Of a DNA stretch of 16,475 nucleotides, positions 6,626-13,366 are shown piece by piece. How positions within the stretch are numbered: position 1 is the stretch's first letter; the number at the start of each line of letters is the position of its first letter. Source of the stretch: JAUJNH01 sp038253125 (GTDB taxonomy: Bacteria > Actinomycetota > Acidimicrobiia > Acidimicrobiales > JAUJNH01). The stretch lies in contig JBBSHM010000056.1 in assembly GCA_038253125.1 (NCBI GenBank), positions 1 to 16,475 of the forward strand. The letters are read 5' to 3'. The notes beneath the pieces are model-generated. The model was given only the letters and a program-made list of their open reading frames with translations, searched no databases and was not told where the DNA came from. The translations under genes were made by a program, and so were the position numbers.

Positions 6626-7645
6626 GTGCCCGACCGGCAAGACGCTGCCCCGGACCGCCGTCGGCGCAGCAGGAATCCCCTGCGGACCGGCGTCGTGGCC
6701 GTGGCTCTGGCGGTCCTGGCCGGCGCCTGCGGAGGGGCCGCCCAGTTCAACGACGGGCTGACCCAGGCCGGTGACAGGAAGGTCAACGGGACGGCGACGA
6801 GCCTGCCTCAGCCTGGCCCCGGTGCCCCGCCCGGCCAGGCGGCCGGGGCCTCCAGCACCACCACCGCCCCTTCGGGCACCACGAGTACGACGAGCACGAG
6901 GGGCCGGACGGTGCCGGCGGCCAGCCAGGGCACCACCCGCGCCCCGGCGCCGACGGTCAACGCCGCCGCGCAGGCGATCCTGCGAGCGGCCTCCGGCTCT
7001 CCCGGTGACGCCGCCGGCATCATCCTGCAACCCGCGCCGGCCCGCACGCTCGTGGTCGAGGTCATGGAGGAGCCGGGCGCTGCCGCCAACCGAACGGCCC
7101 TCGACATGGTCCTGTCCGACCTGCGGAGGTACTCGGGCAAGCCGGTGTCCGAGGTCCACACCGTGCTGCCGGCCGGCTCGGCCGGCCGCCGGTGGTCCGA
7201 GTCCGAGCTCGACGCCCTGGCCGCACGGTCCGCCCGGGTTCCCCGCGGCCCCGACCGCTTCGTCCTGCGGCTCCTGTCGGTCAAGGGGCAGAACGCCCGC
7301 AGCGCCAGCATCCTCGCCGTGTCTTTCCGGGGCGACACATTTGCCACCTTCCCCGACCGCTACGCCTCGACCAGCCAGCAGATCATCACCACGGTGACGG
7401 TTCACGAGCTGGGCCACCTGCTCGGCCTGGTCGACCTGTACCTGAACAGGGGGCGGGCCGACACCCAGAACGACCCGGCCGGCGGCGGGCACTCGCGCAG
7501 CCCGGGCAGCGTCATGTACTACGCGGTCGACCCATCGCTGCTGGGCTCGGTGTTCGGCTCGGCCAGCGACCGCTTCGACGCCCAGGACGAGCAGGACCTG
7601 GCCGCCATCCGGGCCGGCGCCCCCGCCGGCTCCAACCCCCGGTAG
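6626..7645 (+). CDS. Exported lipoprotein-like zinc metalloprotease (HExxHxxGxxD)
   Basis: The 339-residue product starts at GTG 6626, directly before the basic signal region (DRRRRSRNPLR) and 6 bases after a -10 box; the longer reading from 6536 adds an unlikely N-terminus. A hydrophobic segment ends in VLAGAC, a loose lipobox with Cys35. Next comes a Ser/Thr/Pro/Ala-rich linker to about residue 112, then a catalytic domain. HELGHLLGLVD gives His260, Glu261, His264, Gly267 and Asp270. SVMYY (Met297) looks like the Met-turn of metzincins. An Asp third ligand is known in snapalysin-type (M7) enzymes, but overall similarity to that family cannot be judged here. It probably acts outside the membrane, tethered if lipidated. 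It is convergent, with a 16-base gap, with a lipoprotein gene. Substrate is unknown. Confidence 0.8.
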   Translation: MPDRQDAAPDRRRRSRNPLRTGVVAVALAVLAGACGGAAQFNDGLTQAGDRKVNGTATSLPQPGPGAPPGQAAGASSTTTAPSGTTSTTSTRGRTVPAASQGTTRAPAPTVNAAAQAILRAASGSPGDAAGIILQPAPARTLVVEVMEEPGAAANRTALDMVLSDLRRYSGKPVSEVHTVLPAGSAGRRWSESELDALAARSARVPRGPDRFVLRLLSVKGQNARSASILAVSFRGDTFATFPDRYASTSQQIITTVTVHELGHLLGLVDLYLNRGRADTQNDPAGGGHSRSPGSVMYYAVDPSLLGSVFGSASDRFDAQDEQDLAAIRAGAPAGSNPR

Positions 7646-7661
7646 CTCAAGCCAGGCCCGC

Positions 7662-8390
7662 TCAGGACGGGGGGCTGAGGTCGCCGGGGTCGACGCCGAA
7701 GCGGACGAAGTCGATGGTGGCGCTGACCCGGTTGGTGTCGGAACGGGTGACGGGGGTGGCGCTGCGCAGGTCCTCGGGCAGCTCGAGGCGACGGATGCGG
7801 CGGTCGGCGTCCACGTAGACGTCGACGCGGACGGTGTGGCTGACCTGTCCAGCGAGGGTGACCAGGCGGGCGGCGACGGCCGGCCCGGCGGTGCGGGACG
7901 CCGCCACCGGGTCGCTGAAGACGTCGTAGCGGACCGTCGAGGTGGCCTCCACCTGCAGCCCGCCGAACACCGTGACCCGCGACGCTCCGGCGACGAGCGC
8001 GACCGCGGCCCGGGGGTCACCGGAGCGCAGGCCCCCGGGCAGGCTGAGCAGGCCTGAGGCCTCGGGGTCGGCGGCCGTCCACGACGACGAGCCGGCCGGG
8101 CGGGTCCACGCCCGGTCTCCGACGGCCAGGACCTCGACGGGCGCGGCGCCCGGCGCGGTGGAGTCGGTGACGGTCAGGCGGGCCGCCGCCCTGGCCAGGT
8201 CGACGACCCCCTCAGCCCGCAGACCGAAGCGCTCGATCCTGACCTGGGCGGGGCCGGCAGCCACCGTCAGGCCGGGAGCGGCGGCGACCACCGCCGTAGG
8301 CGATCCCCCCGGGCTGGTGCGCCCGCACCCGCCGGCCAGGCTCAGGCCCCCAAGGGCGAGGGCGCCGAAGCGCAGTCGGTTCGGGGGCAC
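7662..8390 (-). CDS. LppX/LprG-like lipoprotein
   Basis: The 242-residue protein starts at GTG 8390, eight bases after a TAGGTT -10 box, so it is probably leaderless. The signal peptide (NRLRFGALALGGLSLAGGC) ends in a lipobox with Cys22 followed by a Gly/Ser/Thr/Pro-rich spacer. The rest alternates short strands typical of the LppX/LprAFG family: VEVLAVGDRAWTRP, then SSSWTAADPE, VTVFGGLQVEATSTVRYDV, and near the end VDVYVDADRRIRRLELP. Proteins of this family bind triacylated glycolipids or related lipids and move them across the actinobacterial envelope. The ligand here is unknown, and assignment rests on pattern, not on a search. It is divergently transcribed from the PAP2-type gene, and their -10 boxes overlap, which hints at coordinated expression of two envelope functions. 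Confidence 0.75.
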   Translation of the reverse strand: MPPNRLRFGALALGGLSLAGGCGRTSPGGSPTAVVAAAPGLTVAAGPAQVRIERFGLRAEGVVDLARAAARLTVTDSTAPGAAPVEVLAVGDRAWTRPAGSSSWTAADPEASGLLSLPGGLRSGDPRAAVALVAGASRVTVFGGLQVEATSTVRYDVFSDPVAASRTAGPAVAARLVTLAGQVSHTVRVDVYVDADRRIRRLELPEDLRSATPVTRSDTNRVSATIDFVRFGVDPGDLSPPS

Positions 8391-8397
8391 CGCCGCC

Positions 8398-8404
8398 TAA
8401 CCTA
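8398..8404. promoter_or_regulatory. Overlapping divergent -10 boxes
   Basis: The 7 bases TAACCTA give TAACCT on the plus strand (8398-8403), toward the PAP2-type gene, and TAGGTT on the minus strand (8404-8399), toward the lipoprotein gene. Both fit TANNNT. If both are used, only one polymerase can occupy the site at a time. Confidence 0.42.
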
Positions 8405-8419
8405 CGCCCCCTGCTCAAC

Positions 8420-8425
8420 AAGGAG
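8420..8425 (+). promoter_or_regulatory. Shine-Dalgarno AAGGAG that points to a CTG start
   Basis: AAGGAG lies exactly 6 bases before CTG 8432. No in-frame ATG, GTG or TTG exists between the upstream non-coding DNA and GTG 8612, although sequence between 8432 and 8612 is clearly protein-like. Confidence 0.55.
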
Positions 8426-8431
8426 AGGAAG

Positions 8432-9415
8432 CTGGCGGAGCACGTAACCGCCGCAGACGACGCCAGCAGCGCGAGCACCGGGCAACGTCTGCGCCTGCGC
8501 TGGTGGCGCGAGATCGTCACCACCTTCGTCTTCTACGAGCTGTACTCGCTGGTCCGCAACACCCAGGGTTCGGGCTCGACCACGCCCAGCCACGCGTTCC
8601 GCAACGCCAGGGTGATCATCAAGCTCGAGCAGGCGCTGGGGCTGTACCGCGAGGAGGCCGTCCAGCGGCTCTTCCTCGGCATGCGGCCCGTGATCAAGGG
8701 CCTGAACGTGTATTACGGCAGCGCCCACTTCCTGGTGACCGGCGGCGTGCTGGTGTGGCTGTTCGTCCGCCAGCCCGACCGTTACCCCCGCTGGCGCTGG
8801 ACGCTGGCCGGCACCACCCTCCTCGGCCTGATCGGCTTCGTGGCGTTCCCGGTCATGCCGCCCCGGCTAATCGGCACCATGCAGCAGGGCATCGGACAGC
8901 GCGGCATGGGCTCCTTCGTCGACACCCTCCACACCGTCGGAGGGCTGTGGAACTTCGAGGGGGGAGCCATCGCCAAGCTGTCCAACCAGTACGCGGCCAT
9001 GCCCAGCCTCCACTTCGCCTGGAGCCTCTGGTGCTGCCTGGCCCTGTGGCCCCGGCTGAAGCGTCCCTTGACTCGGGCTCTCGCCGTGGCCCACCCGTCG
9101 CTCACGCTGCTGGCCATCATCGTCACCGCCAACCACTACTGGCTCGATGCCGCCGGCGGCGGCCTCGCCGTCCTCGGCGGCTGGCTCATCGGTGGCGTCC
9201 TCGGCACCGGGGCCGTCAGCCGGGTCACCTCCTGGTCGGACCGGCGGCGCCCGTCGGCCGTCGCTGCCCCGGGCTCCGTGGGTCTCCCGGCGGTGTGCGG
9301 CTCCGATCGGCGCTCCGACCGCAGCTCCGACCGCAGCGCCCATCTCGACGAGGCCGACCTGCCCGTCGATGACGAGACGCTCTCGGGCCCCTCCGTCTCC
9401 CGTCGCTGCCGCTAG
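8432..9415 (+). CDS. PAP2-family membrane phosphatase/phosphotransferase, probable CTG start
   Basis: The 327-residue polytopic protein has the PAP2 lipid-phosphatase signature as found in Aur1/IPC-synthase-like members: YAAMPSLHFAW with catalytic His194, and ANHYWLDAAGG with His235 and Asp239. Membrane segments lie near residues 20-40, 97-112, 123-142, 192-206, 222-234 and 242-258. Such enzymes remove or transfer phosphate on lipid substrates at the outer membrane face. The first usual start codon is GTG 8612, but residues before it (WWREIVTTFVFYELYSLVR) fit the family. CTG 8432 with AAGGAG six bases upstream is therefore the best start. The tail after about residue 265 is low-complexity, with SDRRSDRSSDRSA coded by short tandem repeats at 9303-9338. 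The substrate is unknown; prenyl-phosphate is one possibility given the prenyl synthase downstream. Confidence 0.8.
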   Translation: MAEHVTAADDASSASTGQRLRLRWWREIVTTFVFYELYSLVRNTQGSGSTTPSHAFRNARVIIKLEQALGLYREEAVQRLFLGMRPVIKGLNVYYGSAHFLVTGGVLVWLFVRQPDRYPRWRWTLAGTTLLGLIGFVAFPVMPPRLIGTMQQGIGQRGMGSFVDTLHTVGGLWNFEGGAIAKLSNQYAAMPSLHFAWSLWCCLALWPRLKRPLTRALAVAHPSLTLLAIIVTANHYWLDAAGGGLAVLGGWLIGGVLGTGAVSRVTSWSDRRRPSAVAAPGSVGLPAVCGSDRRSDRSSDRSAHLDEADLPVDDETLSGPSVSRRCR

Positions 9416-9458
9416 GGGATCCACCTCCGCTGTCACGGCCGTCGGCCATCCTGTCGGC

Positions 9459-9629
9459 ATGGACGTGGTCGGCAGGTGCGAGGCGCCGGGCTGTGAGCGC
9501 AGCACCCGGGTGCGGGTCGAGGTCGGTGGCCCCGGTCCGGGACGGGTGGGCCTGGCCTGCCCACGTCACGCCACCCAGACCGAGCTCGGCGCCCTGCTGC
9601 GGGGCTGGTCTGTGGTGCGCCAGGCCTGA
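9459..9629 (+). CDS. Small Cys/His protein, possible zinc-binding knuckle
   Basis: A 56-residue reading frame starts at ATG 9459. It contains two metal-ligand-like pairs, CEAPGC (Cys7, Cys12) and CPRH (Cys34, His37), separated by a short Val/Gly-rich segment, which suggests a single zinc ribbon. Codons end mainly in G or C and the product reads as a real protein. CATCCT, a near match to TANNNT, ends six bases upstream of the ATG, the same geometry as other leaderless genes here. It lies between the PAP2-type gene and the prenyl synthase gene, with 43- and 45-base gaps. No family was recognised, and a regulatory or structural role is guesswork. Confidence 0.55.
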   Translation: MDVVGRCEAPGCERSTRVRVEVGGPGPGRVGLACPRHATQTELGALLRGWSVVRQA

Positions 9630-9661
9630 CCGGCGCCGTGGGCTTGGCCGACCACCGGGCC

Positions 9662-9667
9662 TAGGCT
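9662..9667 (+). promoter_or_regulatory. Putative -10 box TAGGCT of the prenyl synthase gene
   Basis: TAGGCT ends seven bases before GTG 9675. No Shine-Dalgarno sequence is seen, so the transcript is probably leaderless. Confidence 0.5.
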
Positions 9668-9674
9668 CCGCGGC

Positions 9675-10742
9675 GTGACGCCAGCCGCCGCTCCCCCGGC
9701 CTGGCTGGCCGAGGTGGCCAAGGCCGTCGACGCCCGGCTCGAAGACGTCCTTGGGGCCGAGACGGCCCGCTGGTCCGGTTTCGACGCCGACCTCGGGCCG
9801 CCGTTCGAGGCCCTCCGCTCCTTCGTCCTGGGCGGAGGCAAGCGCCTGCGGCCCGCCTTCTGCCACTGGGGCTTCGTCGGCAGCGGTGGTGACCCCACCG
9901 ATCCGATGTGGGTCGAGGCCGGCGCCGCCCTCGAGCTGCTGCACTGCTTCGCCCTCGTGCATGACGACGTGATGGACGGCTCCAGCACCCGGCGCGGCCT
10001 GCCCACGGTCCACGTCGGCTTCGAGGATCGCCATCGGGCTCGGCGCTGGCGGGGCGAGGGCCGCCGCTTCGGAGAGGGGGCCGCCATCCTGGTGGGCGAC
10101 CTGGCCTTTGTCCTGGCCGACCGGCTGCTGGCCGGCGCCCCCCGCGCCGCCTGGGCGGTGTGGGACGAGTTGCGCTTGGAGGTGAACGTCGGCCAGTACC
10201 TCGACATGCTCCACACGGCCGAGGCCCGTCCCACCGTGGCTGCGGCCCGTCGCATCTGCACCTACAAGACGGCGAAGTACACGATCGAGCGCCCCCTGCA
10301 CCTGGGCGCCGCCCTGGCCGGCTCGGTCGACGAGCGCACCAGGGCGGCGCTGACCGCCTACGGCCTGCCCCTGGGCGAGGCGTTCCAGCTGGTCGACGAC
10401 CTGCTCGGCGCCTTTGGCGACCCGAGCCGCACGGGCAAGCCGGTGGGAGATGACCTGCGCGAGGGCAAGCCCACCCGCCTCCTGGCCCTGGCCCTGGAGC
10501 GGGCTTCGGGCGCCGATCTGGACCTGCTGCGCACCCGGGTCGGCTGTGACGACCTGGCCGATGACGAGGTGCTCGCCATCCTGGCCGTGCTGGAGGTGAC
10601 CGGCGCCCGGGCCGAGGTCGAGGCGGCAGTGACCGACCTCGCCACCACCGCGCTCGAGAGCGCGGCGAGGCTGCCCCTCACCGGCGAGGCCCGCGGTGCC
10701 CTGGCCGACATCGCCGCCTTCGTCGTCGGCCGCGACCACTGA
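9675..10742 (+). CDS. crtE: Polyprenyl diphosphate synthase, probably GGPP synthase
   Basis: The 355-residue trans-prenyltransferase condenses isopentenyl diphosphate with an allylic diphosphate in the cytoplasm. Motifs in order are GGGKRLRP (53-60), the first aspartate-rich motif HDDVMD (Asp97, Asp98, Asp101), KTAKYT (198-203), and the second motif DDLLG (241-245) followed by FGDPSRTGKP. The second motif has Gly in place of the usual last Asp; from memory this occurs in actinobacterial homologs. Phe92, five residues before the first motif, and the absence of an insertion in that motif fit a C20 (GGPP) product. This agrees with crtI and crtB about 1.1 kb downstream. The gene starts at GTG 9675. 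An opposite-strand gene separates it from crtI-crtB, so it is not in their transcript. A different chain length cannot be excluded. Confidence 0.88.
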   Translation: MTPAAAPPAWLAEVAKAVDARLEDVLGAETARWSGFDADLGPPFEALRSFVLGGGKRLRPAFCHWGFVGSGGDPTDPMWVEAGAALELLHCFALVHDDVMDGSSTRRGLPTVHVGFEDRHRARRWRGEGRRFGEGAAILVGDLAFVLADRLLAGAPRAAWAVWDELRLEVNVGQYLDMLHTAEARPTVAAARRICTYKTAKYTIERPLHLGAALAGSVDERTRAALTAYGLPLGEAFQLVDDLLGAFGDPSRTGKPVGDDLREGKPTRLLALALERASGADLDLLRTRVGCDDLADDEVLAILAVLEVTGARAEVEAAVTDLATTALESAARLPLTGEARGALADIAAFVVGRDH

Positions 10743-10773
10743 CCTGGCACGCGCTGATCTGAGGCATCGGAGG

Positions 10774-10788
10774 CCGCCGCGCCGGCGG
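10774..10788. terminator. GC-rich hairpin between convergent genes
   Basis: CCGCCG (10774-10779) and CGGCGG (10783-10788) form a 6-bp stem with a 3-base loop in the 47-base gap between the convergent prenyl synthase gene and the unknown membrane protein gene. No T-tract follows, so function as a bidirectional terminator is only plausible. Confidence 0.3.
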
Positions 10789-10789
10789 T

Positions 10790-11824
10790 TCAGGCGCCGC
10801 CCGGCGGACCCCACCCCCGCTGGTCCACCGGTCGCCCTGGTGCCGACGCCGCGTCCGCGCCGGCCTGAGCGGCCCACTGCTGCCACCACTGCGCCGGCCA
10901 CCACAACGGGAGGGCATCGCCGGTCGGGCCCGGCGAAGGCGGCGGCAGCTTTGGCTTGGCGGCTGCGCTGAGCAGTATGACCGCGGGCAGCAGCCCCGGC
11001 ACGACGAAGATCAGGCCGGGGAGCACGGTGCGGGCCACCTGCTCGCCGATCGTGCCACCGCCGAGGAGCATGGGGTCGGCGGCGGCGCCGCTCAGCCAGA
11101 TGACCAACGCGGCGATCCCCCACCCTGCGGGCCCCACGACCACGGCCGCCGCCGCCGACAGGAGCCACGACGCCACGGAGCGGCACTTCAGCGGTCCGCG
11201 GCGCAGCAGCGTGGCACCGAGCCCGAGGAGCCCAAAGGCGATGGCCGCCGAGCCAACGACGTGCAGCACCGCGGCGGGGTAGCGCTGGCGGTCCGGGAAG
11301 AGGTGCACCACAGCCCGGATGGTCGGCTCGTCCACCGGCTGGTACCAGCCCCGGCACCGGCTGCCCGGCGAGCCGTACGGCGCATCCTCGGCGGCCACCA
11401 ACGACTCGACGAGCTGGCGCACCTTCGGGCTGCACACCACGAAGATGACGGCGTCATAGCCGTCTCGCTGGGCGAGGACCTGCAGCTTTCCGGTGTCCAC
11501 GCCATAGCCGAGGCCGCCGCGTCCGTCGGGCCTGGACAGCTTGGCGTCGGGCACGATGACGCCCCCGTCGAGGTTCTCCGACGTCCGGAAGGAGCCGGAG
11601 GGACGGTCCAGCGCACCGGCCACGTCGTTGGTCAGGCTCAGGTAGCTGGTGGAATCGAACGTGGCGTCCCTCACGCTGATCCGGTCCCTGCCGGCGGCGT
11701 TCAGGGCGACGATCACCTCCAGCTCCTTATCGTCGTGGTTCGCCGCCGCCGGAGCGGCCAGCAGGCCGATCAGGGCCACTGCGGCGACGAGCGAAAAGGA
11801 CAGCGCAGCGCGTGCCCGGCTCAT
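10790..11824 (-). CDS. Exported/membrane protein of unknown function with Trp-rich tail
   Basis: I do not recognise this 344-residue protein. A signal peptide (residues 1-28, cleavage after APAAA) leads to an extracellular domain of about 150 residues that holds two Cys (VVCSPK and SRCRGW) able to form a disulfide. About three membrane helices follow near 182-207, 217-245 and 264-288. The C-terminal tail of about 55 residues is Pro-rich and holds a Trp cluster, LPLWWPAQWWQQW. The start ATG 11824 is preferred over ATG 11842, because TACCGT lies six bases upstream of it, matching the leaderless layout of neighbours, and the signal peptide then begins properly with SRARAALS. It runs against the carotenoid genes on both sides; a link to carotenoid formation is not shown. 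Confidence 0.72.
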   Translation of the reverse strand: MSRARAALSFSLVAAVALIGLLAAPAAANHDDKELEVIVALNAAGRDRISVRDATFDSTSYLSLTNDVAGALDRPSGSFRTSENLDGGVIVPDAKLSRPDGRGGLGYGVDTGKLQVLAQRDGYDAVIFVVCSPKVRQLVESLVAAEDAPYGSPGSRCRGWYQPVDEPTIRAVVHLFPDRQRYPAAVLHVVGSAAIAFGLLGLGATLLRRGPLKCRSVASWLLSAAAAVVVGPAGWGIAALVIWLSGAAADPMLLGGGTIGEQVARTVLPGLIFVVPGLLPAVILLSAAAKPKLPPPSPGPTGDALPLWWPAQWWQQWAAQAGADAASAPGRPVDQRGWGPPGGA

Positions 11825-11830
11825 GTTGCG

Positions 11831-11836
11831 ACGGTA
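11831..11836 (-). promoter_or_regulatory. Putative -10 box TACCGT of the unknown membrane protein gene
   Basis: On the minus strand TACCGT is followed by six bases (CGCAAC) and then ATG 11824. If used, it excludes the upstream ATG at 11842 as the main start. Confidence 0.45.
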
Positions 11837-11876
11837 CGACATTGCACAACCATCGGTGCTCGGAGAACATGGCCCC

Positions 11877-13364
11877 ATGCAGGTAGCGGTGGTCGGTGCG
11901 GGGCTCGGCGGGCTGTCGGCCGCCTGCCACCTGGCGGGGGCCGGCCACGAGGTGGTGGTGCTGGAGCGCCAGGATGTGCCCGGCGGGCGCTGTGGGCTGT
12001 GGGAGGCCGAGGGCTTCCGCATCGACACCGGGCCGTCGGTCCTGACGATGACGGGGATCCTCTCCGACGTCTTCGCCGCCGCCGGAGCCGACATGGCCGA
12101 CCACCTCAGCCTCCACCCCGTCGACCCGATGTACCGGGCCACCTTCCCGGCGTCGGTCGGCGGCGAGATGCGGGTGCGCCACGGCCGCGACGCCATGCGC
12201 GAGGAGATCCGCCACGAGTGCGGCGCCGGGGAGGCGGCGGCGTTCGACCGCTTCTGTGACTGGCTGACCCGGCTGGAGCGCCGGGTGATGCCCGACTTCA
12301 TCGACCGCAACTTCGACAGCGTGGCCTCGATCGCCAAGCCGTTGTGGCCCGCCCTCGACCTGGTGCGCCTGGGCGGGTTCCGCAAGCTGGCCACCGTGGT
12401 GAAGTCGTACTTCGACGATCCTCGCCTGGTGCAGCTGTTCTCGTTCCAGTCGCTCTACGCCGGCCTGTCGCCGTTCGAGGCCCTGGCGGTGTACTCGGTC
12501 ATCACCTACATGGACACCGTCGAGGGGGTGTTCTTCCCGGAGGGCGGCATGCACGCCGTGTCCCGGGGGCTGGCCGCCGCCGCCGGCCAGGCGGGTGTCA
12601 GCTTCCGCTACGGGGCGGAGGTCGACCGGGTGGTGAGGCGGGCGGGCACCAGCGGCCCGGCCATCGGGGTGCGGCTGGCCGACGGTGAGCTGGTGCGGGC
12701 TGATGCGGTGGTGCTGAACCCCGACCTGCCGGTGGCCTACCGGACGCTGCTGCCCGAGGTGCCGGTGCCGGTCCGGGTCCGCAAGGCCGAGTTCTCGCCG
12801 TCGTGCGCCCTGTGGCTGGCCGGCGTGCGGGGTGTGGCGCCGGCCGCCGCCGCCCACCACAACATCCACTTCGGCGACTACGACAGCGCCTTCAAGGCCC
12901 TGATCGGCGACGGCGACCTGCAGCCCGACCCGTCGATCCTGGTCAGCCTCCAGAACCACACCGACCCCACGCTGGCCCCCGAGGGTTGCACCACCATCTA
13001 CGCCCTCGAGCCCACCCCTCACCTGGGCGGCCGGCCCGACTGGACGTTCGAGCGGGACCGGGTGCGCGAGCGGCTCATCAGCCACGTCCGCTCTCAGGGC
13101 TACCCGGTGGCCGACGTGGTGGTTGAACGCTTCGTCGACCCGATGGACTGGGAGCACATGGGAATGGAGAAGGGGGCGCCATTCGCCATGTCCCACCGCT
13201 TCCTGCAGACCGGGCCGTTCCGGGCAAAGAACGTCGACCGCCGGATCCCCGGCGTGGTGTTCGTCGGCTCGGGCACCCAGCCGGGGGTGGGCGTGCCCAT
13301 CGTGCTGCTATCGGGCCGGCTGGCCGCCGAGAGGGTGGACGAGCTGCGAGAGGTGAGGGCCTGA
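11877..13364 (+). CDS. crtI: Phytoene desaturase (CrtI family)
   Basis: The 495-residue FAD enzyme has the family's usual length. The N-terminal dinucleotide-binding fold is plain: VAVVGAGLGGLSAACHL, then VVVLERQDVPGGRC and DTGPSVLTM. The C-terminal CrtI signature reads VFVGSGTQPGVGVPIVLLSG at about 462-481. By family knowledge it removes hydrogen from phytoene in several steps to give neurosporene or lycopene at the membrane surface; the number of steps cannot be read from sequence. Start ATG 11877 begins directly before the nucleotide-binding strand; GGAG at 11862-11865 is 11 bases upstream, a somewhat wide gap. An in-frame reading extends far upstream but lies on the antisense of another gene. 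crtB follows after two bases, so both are co-expressed. No promoter box was clear. Confidence 0.92.
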   Translation: MQVAVVGAGLGGLSAACHLAGAGHEVVVLERQDVPGGRCGLWEAEGFRIDTGPSVLTMTGILSDVFAAAGADMADHLSLHPVDPMYRATFPASVGGEMRVRHGRDAMREEIRHECGAGEAAAFDRFCDWLTRLERRVMPDFIDRNFDSVASIAKPLWPALDLVRLGGFRKLATVVKSYFDDPRLVQLFSFQSLYAGLSPFEALAVYSVITYMDTVEGVFFPEGGMHAVSRGLAAAAGQAGVSFRYGAEVDRVVRRAGTSGPAIGVRLADGELVRADAVVLNPDLPVAYRTLLPEVPVPVRVRKAEFSPSCALWLAGVRGVAPAAAAHHNIHFGDYDSAFKALIGDGDLQPDPSILVSLQNHTDPTLAPEGCTTIYALEPTPHLGGRPDWTFERDRVRERLISHVRSQGYPVADVVVERFVDPMDWEHMGMEKGAPFAMSHRFLQTGPFRAKNVDRRIPGVVFVGSGTQPGVGVPIVLLSGRLAAERVDELREVRA

Positions 13365-13366
13365 AG

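Noticed and set aside
9303..9338. Minisatellite as a separate element
   Set aside because: The short CTCCGACCGCAG-like repeats are in frame and encode the SDRRSDRSSDRSA part of the PAP2-type protein tail; they are described there.
9225..11435. Very long minus-strand frame of 736 codons
   Set aside because: It is antisense to the PAP2, Cys/His and prenyl synthase genes and partly another frame of the unknown membrane protein gene. Composition is Arg/Gly/Ala/Pro-rich without domains, as expected for high-GC shadow frames.
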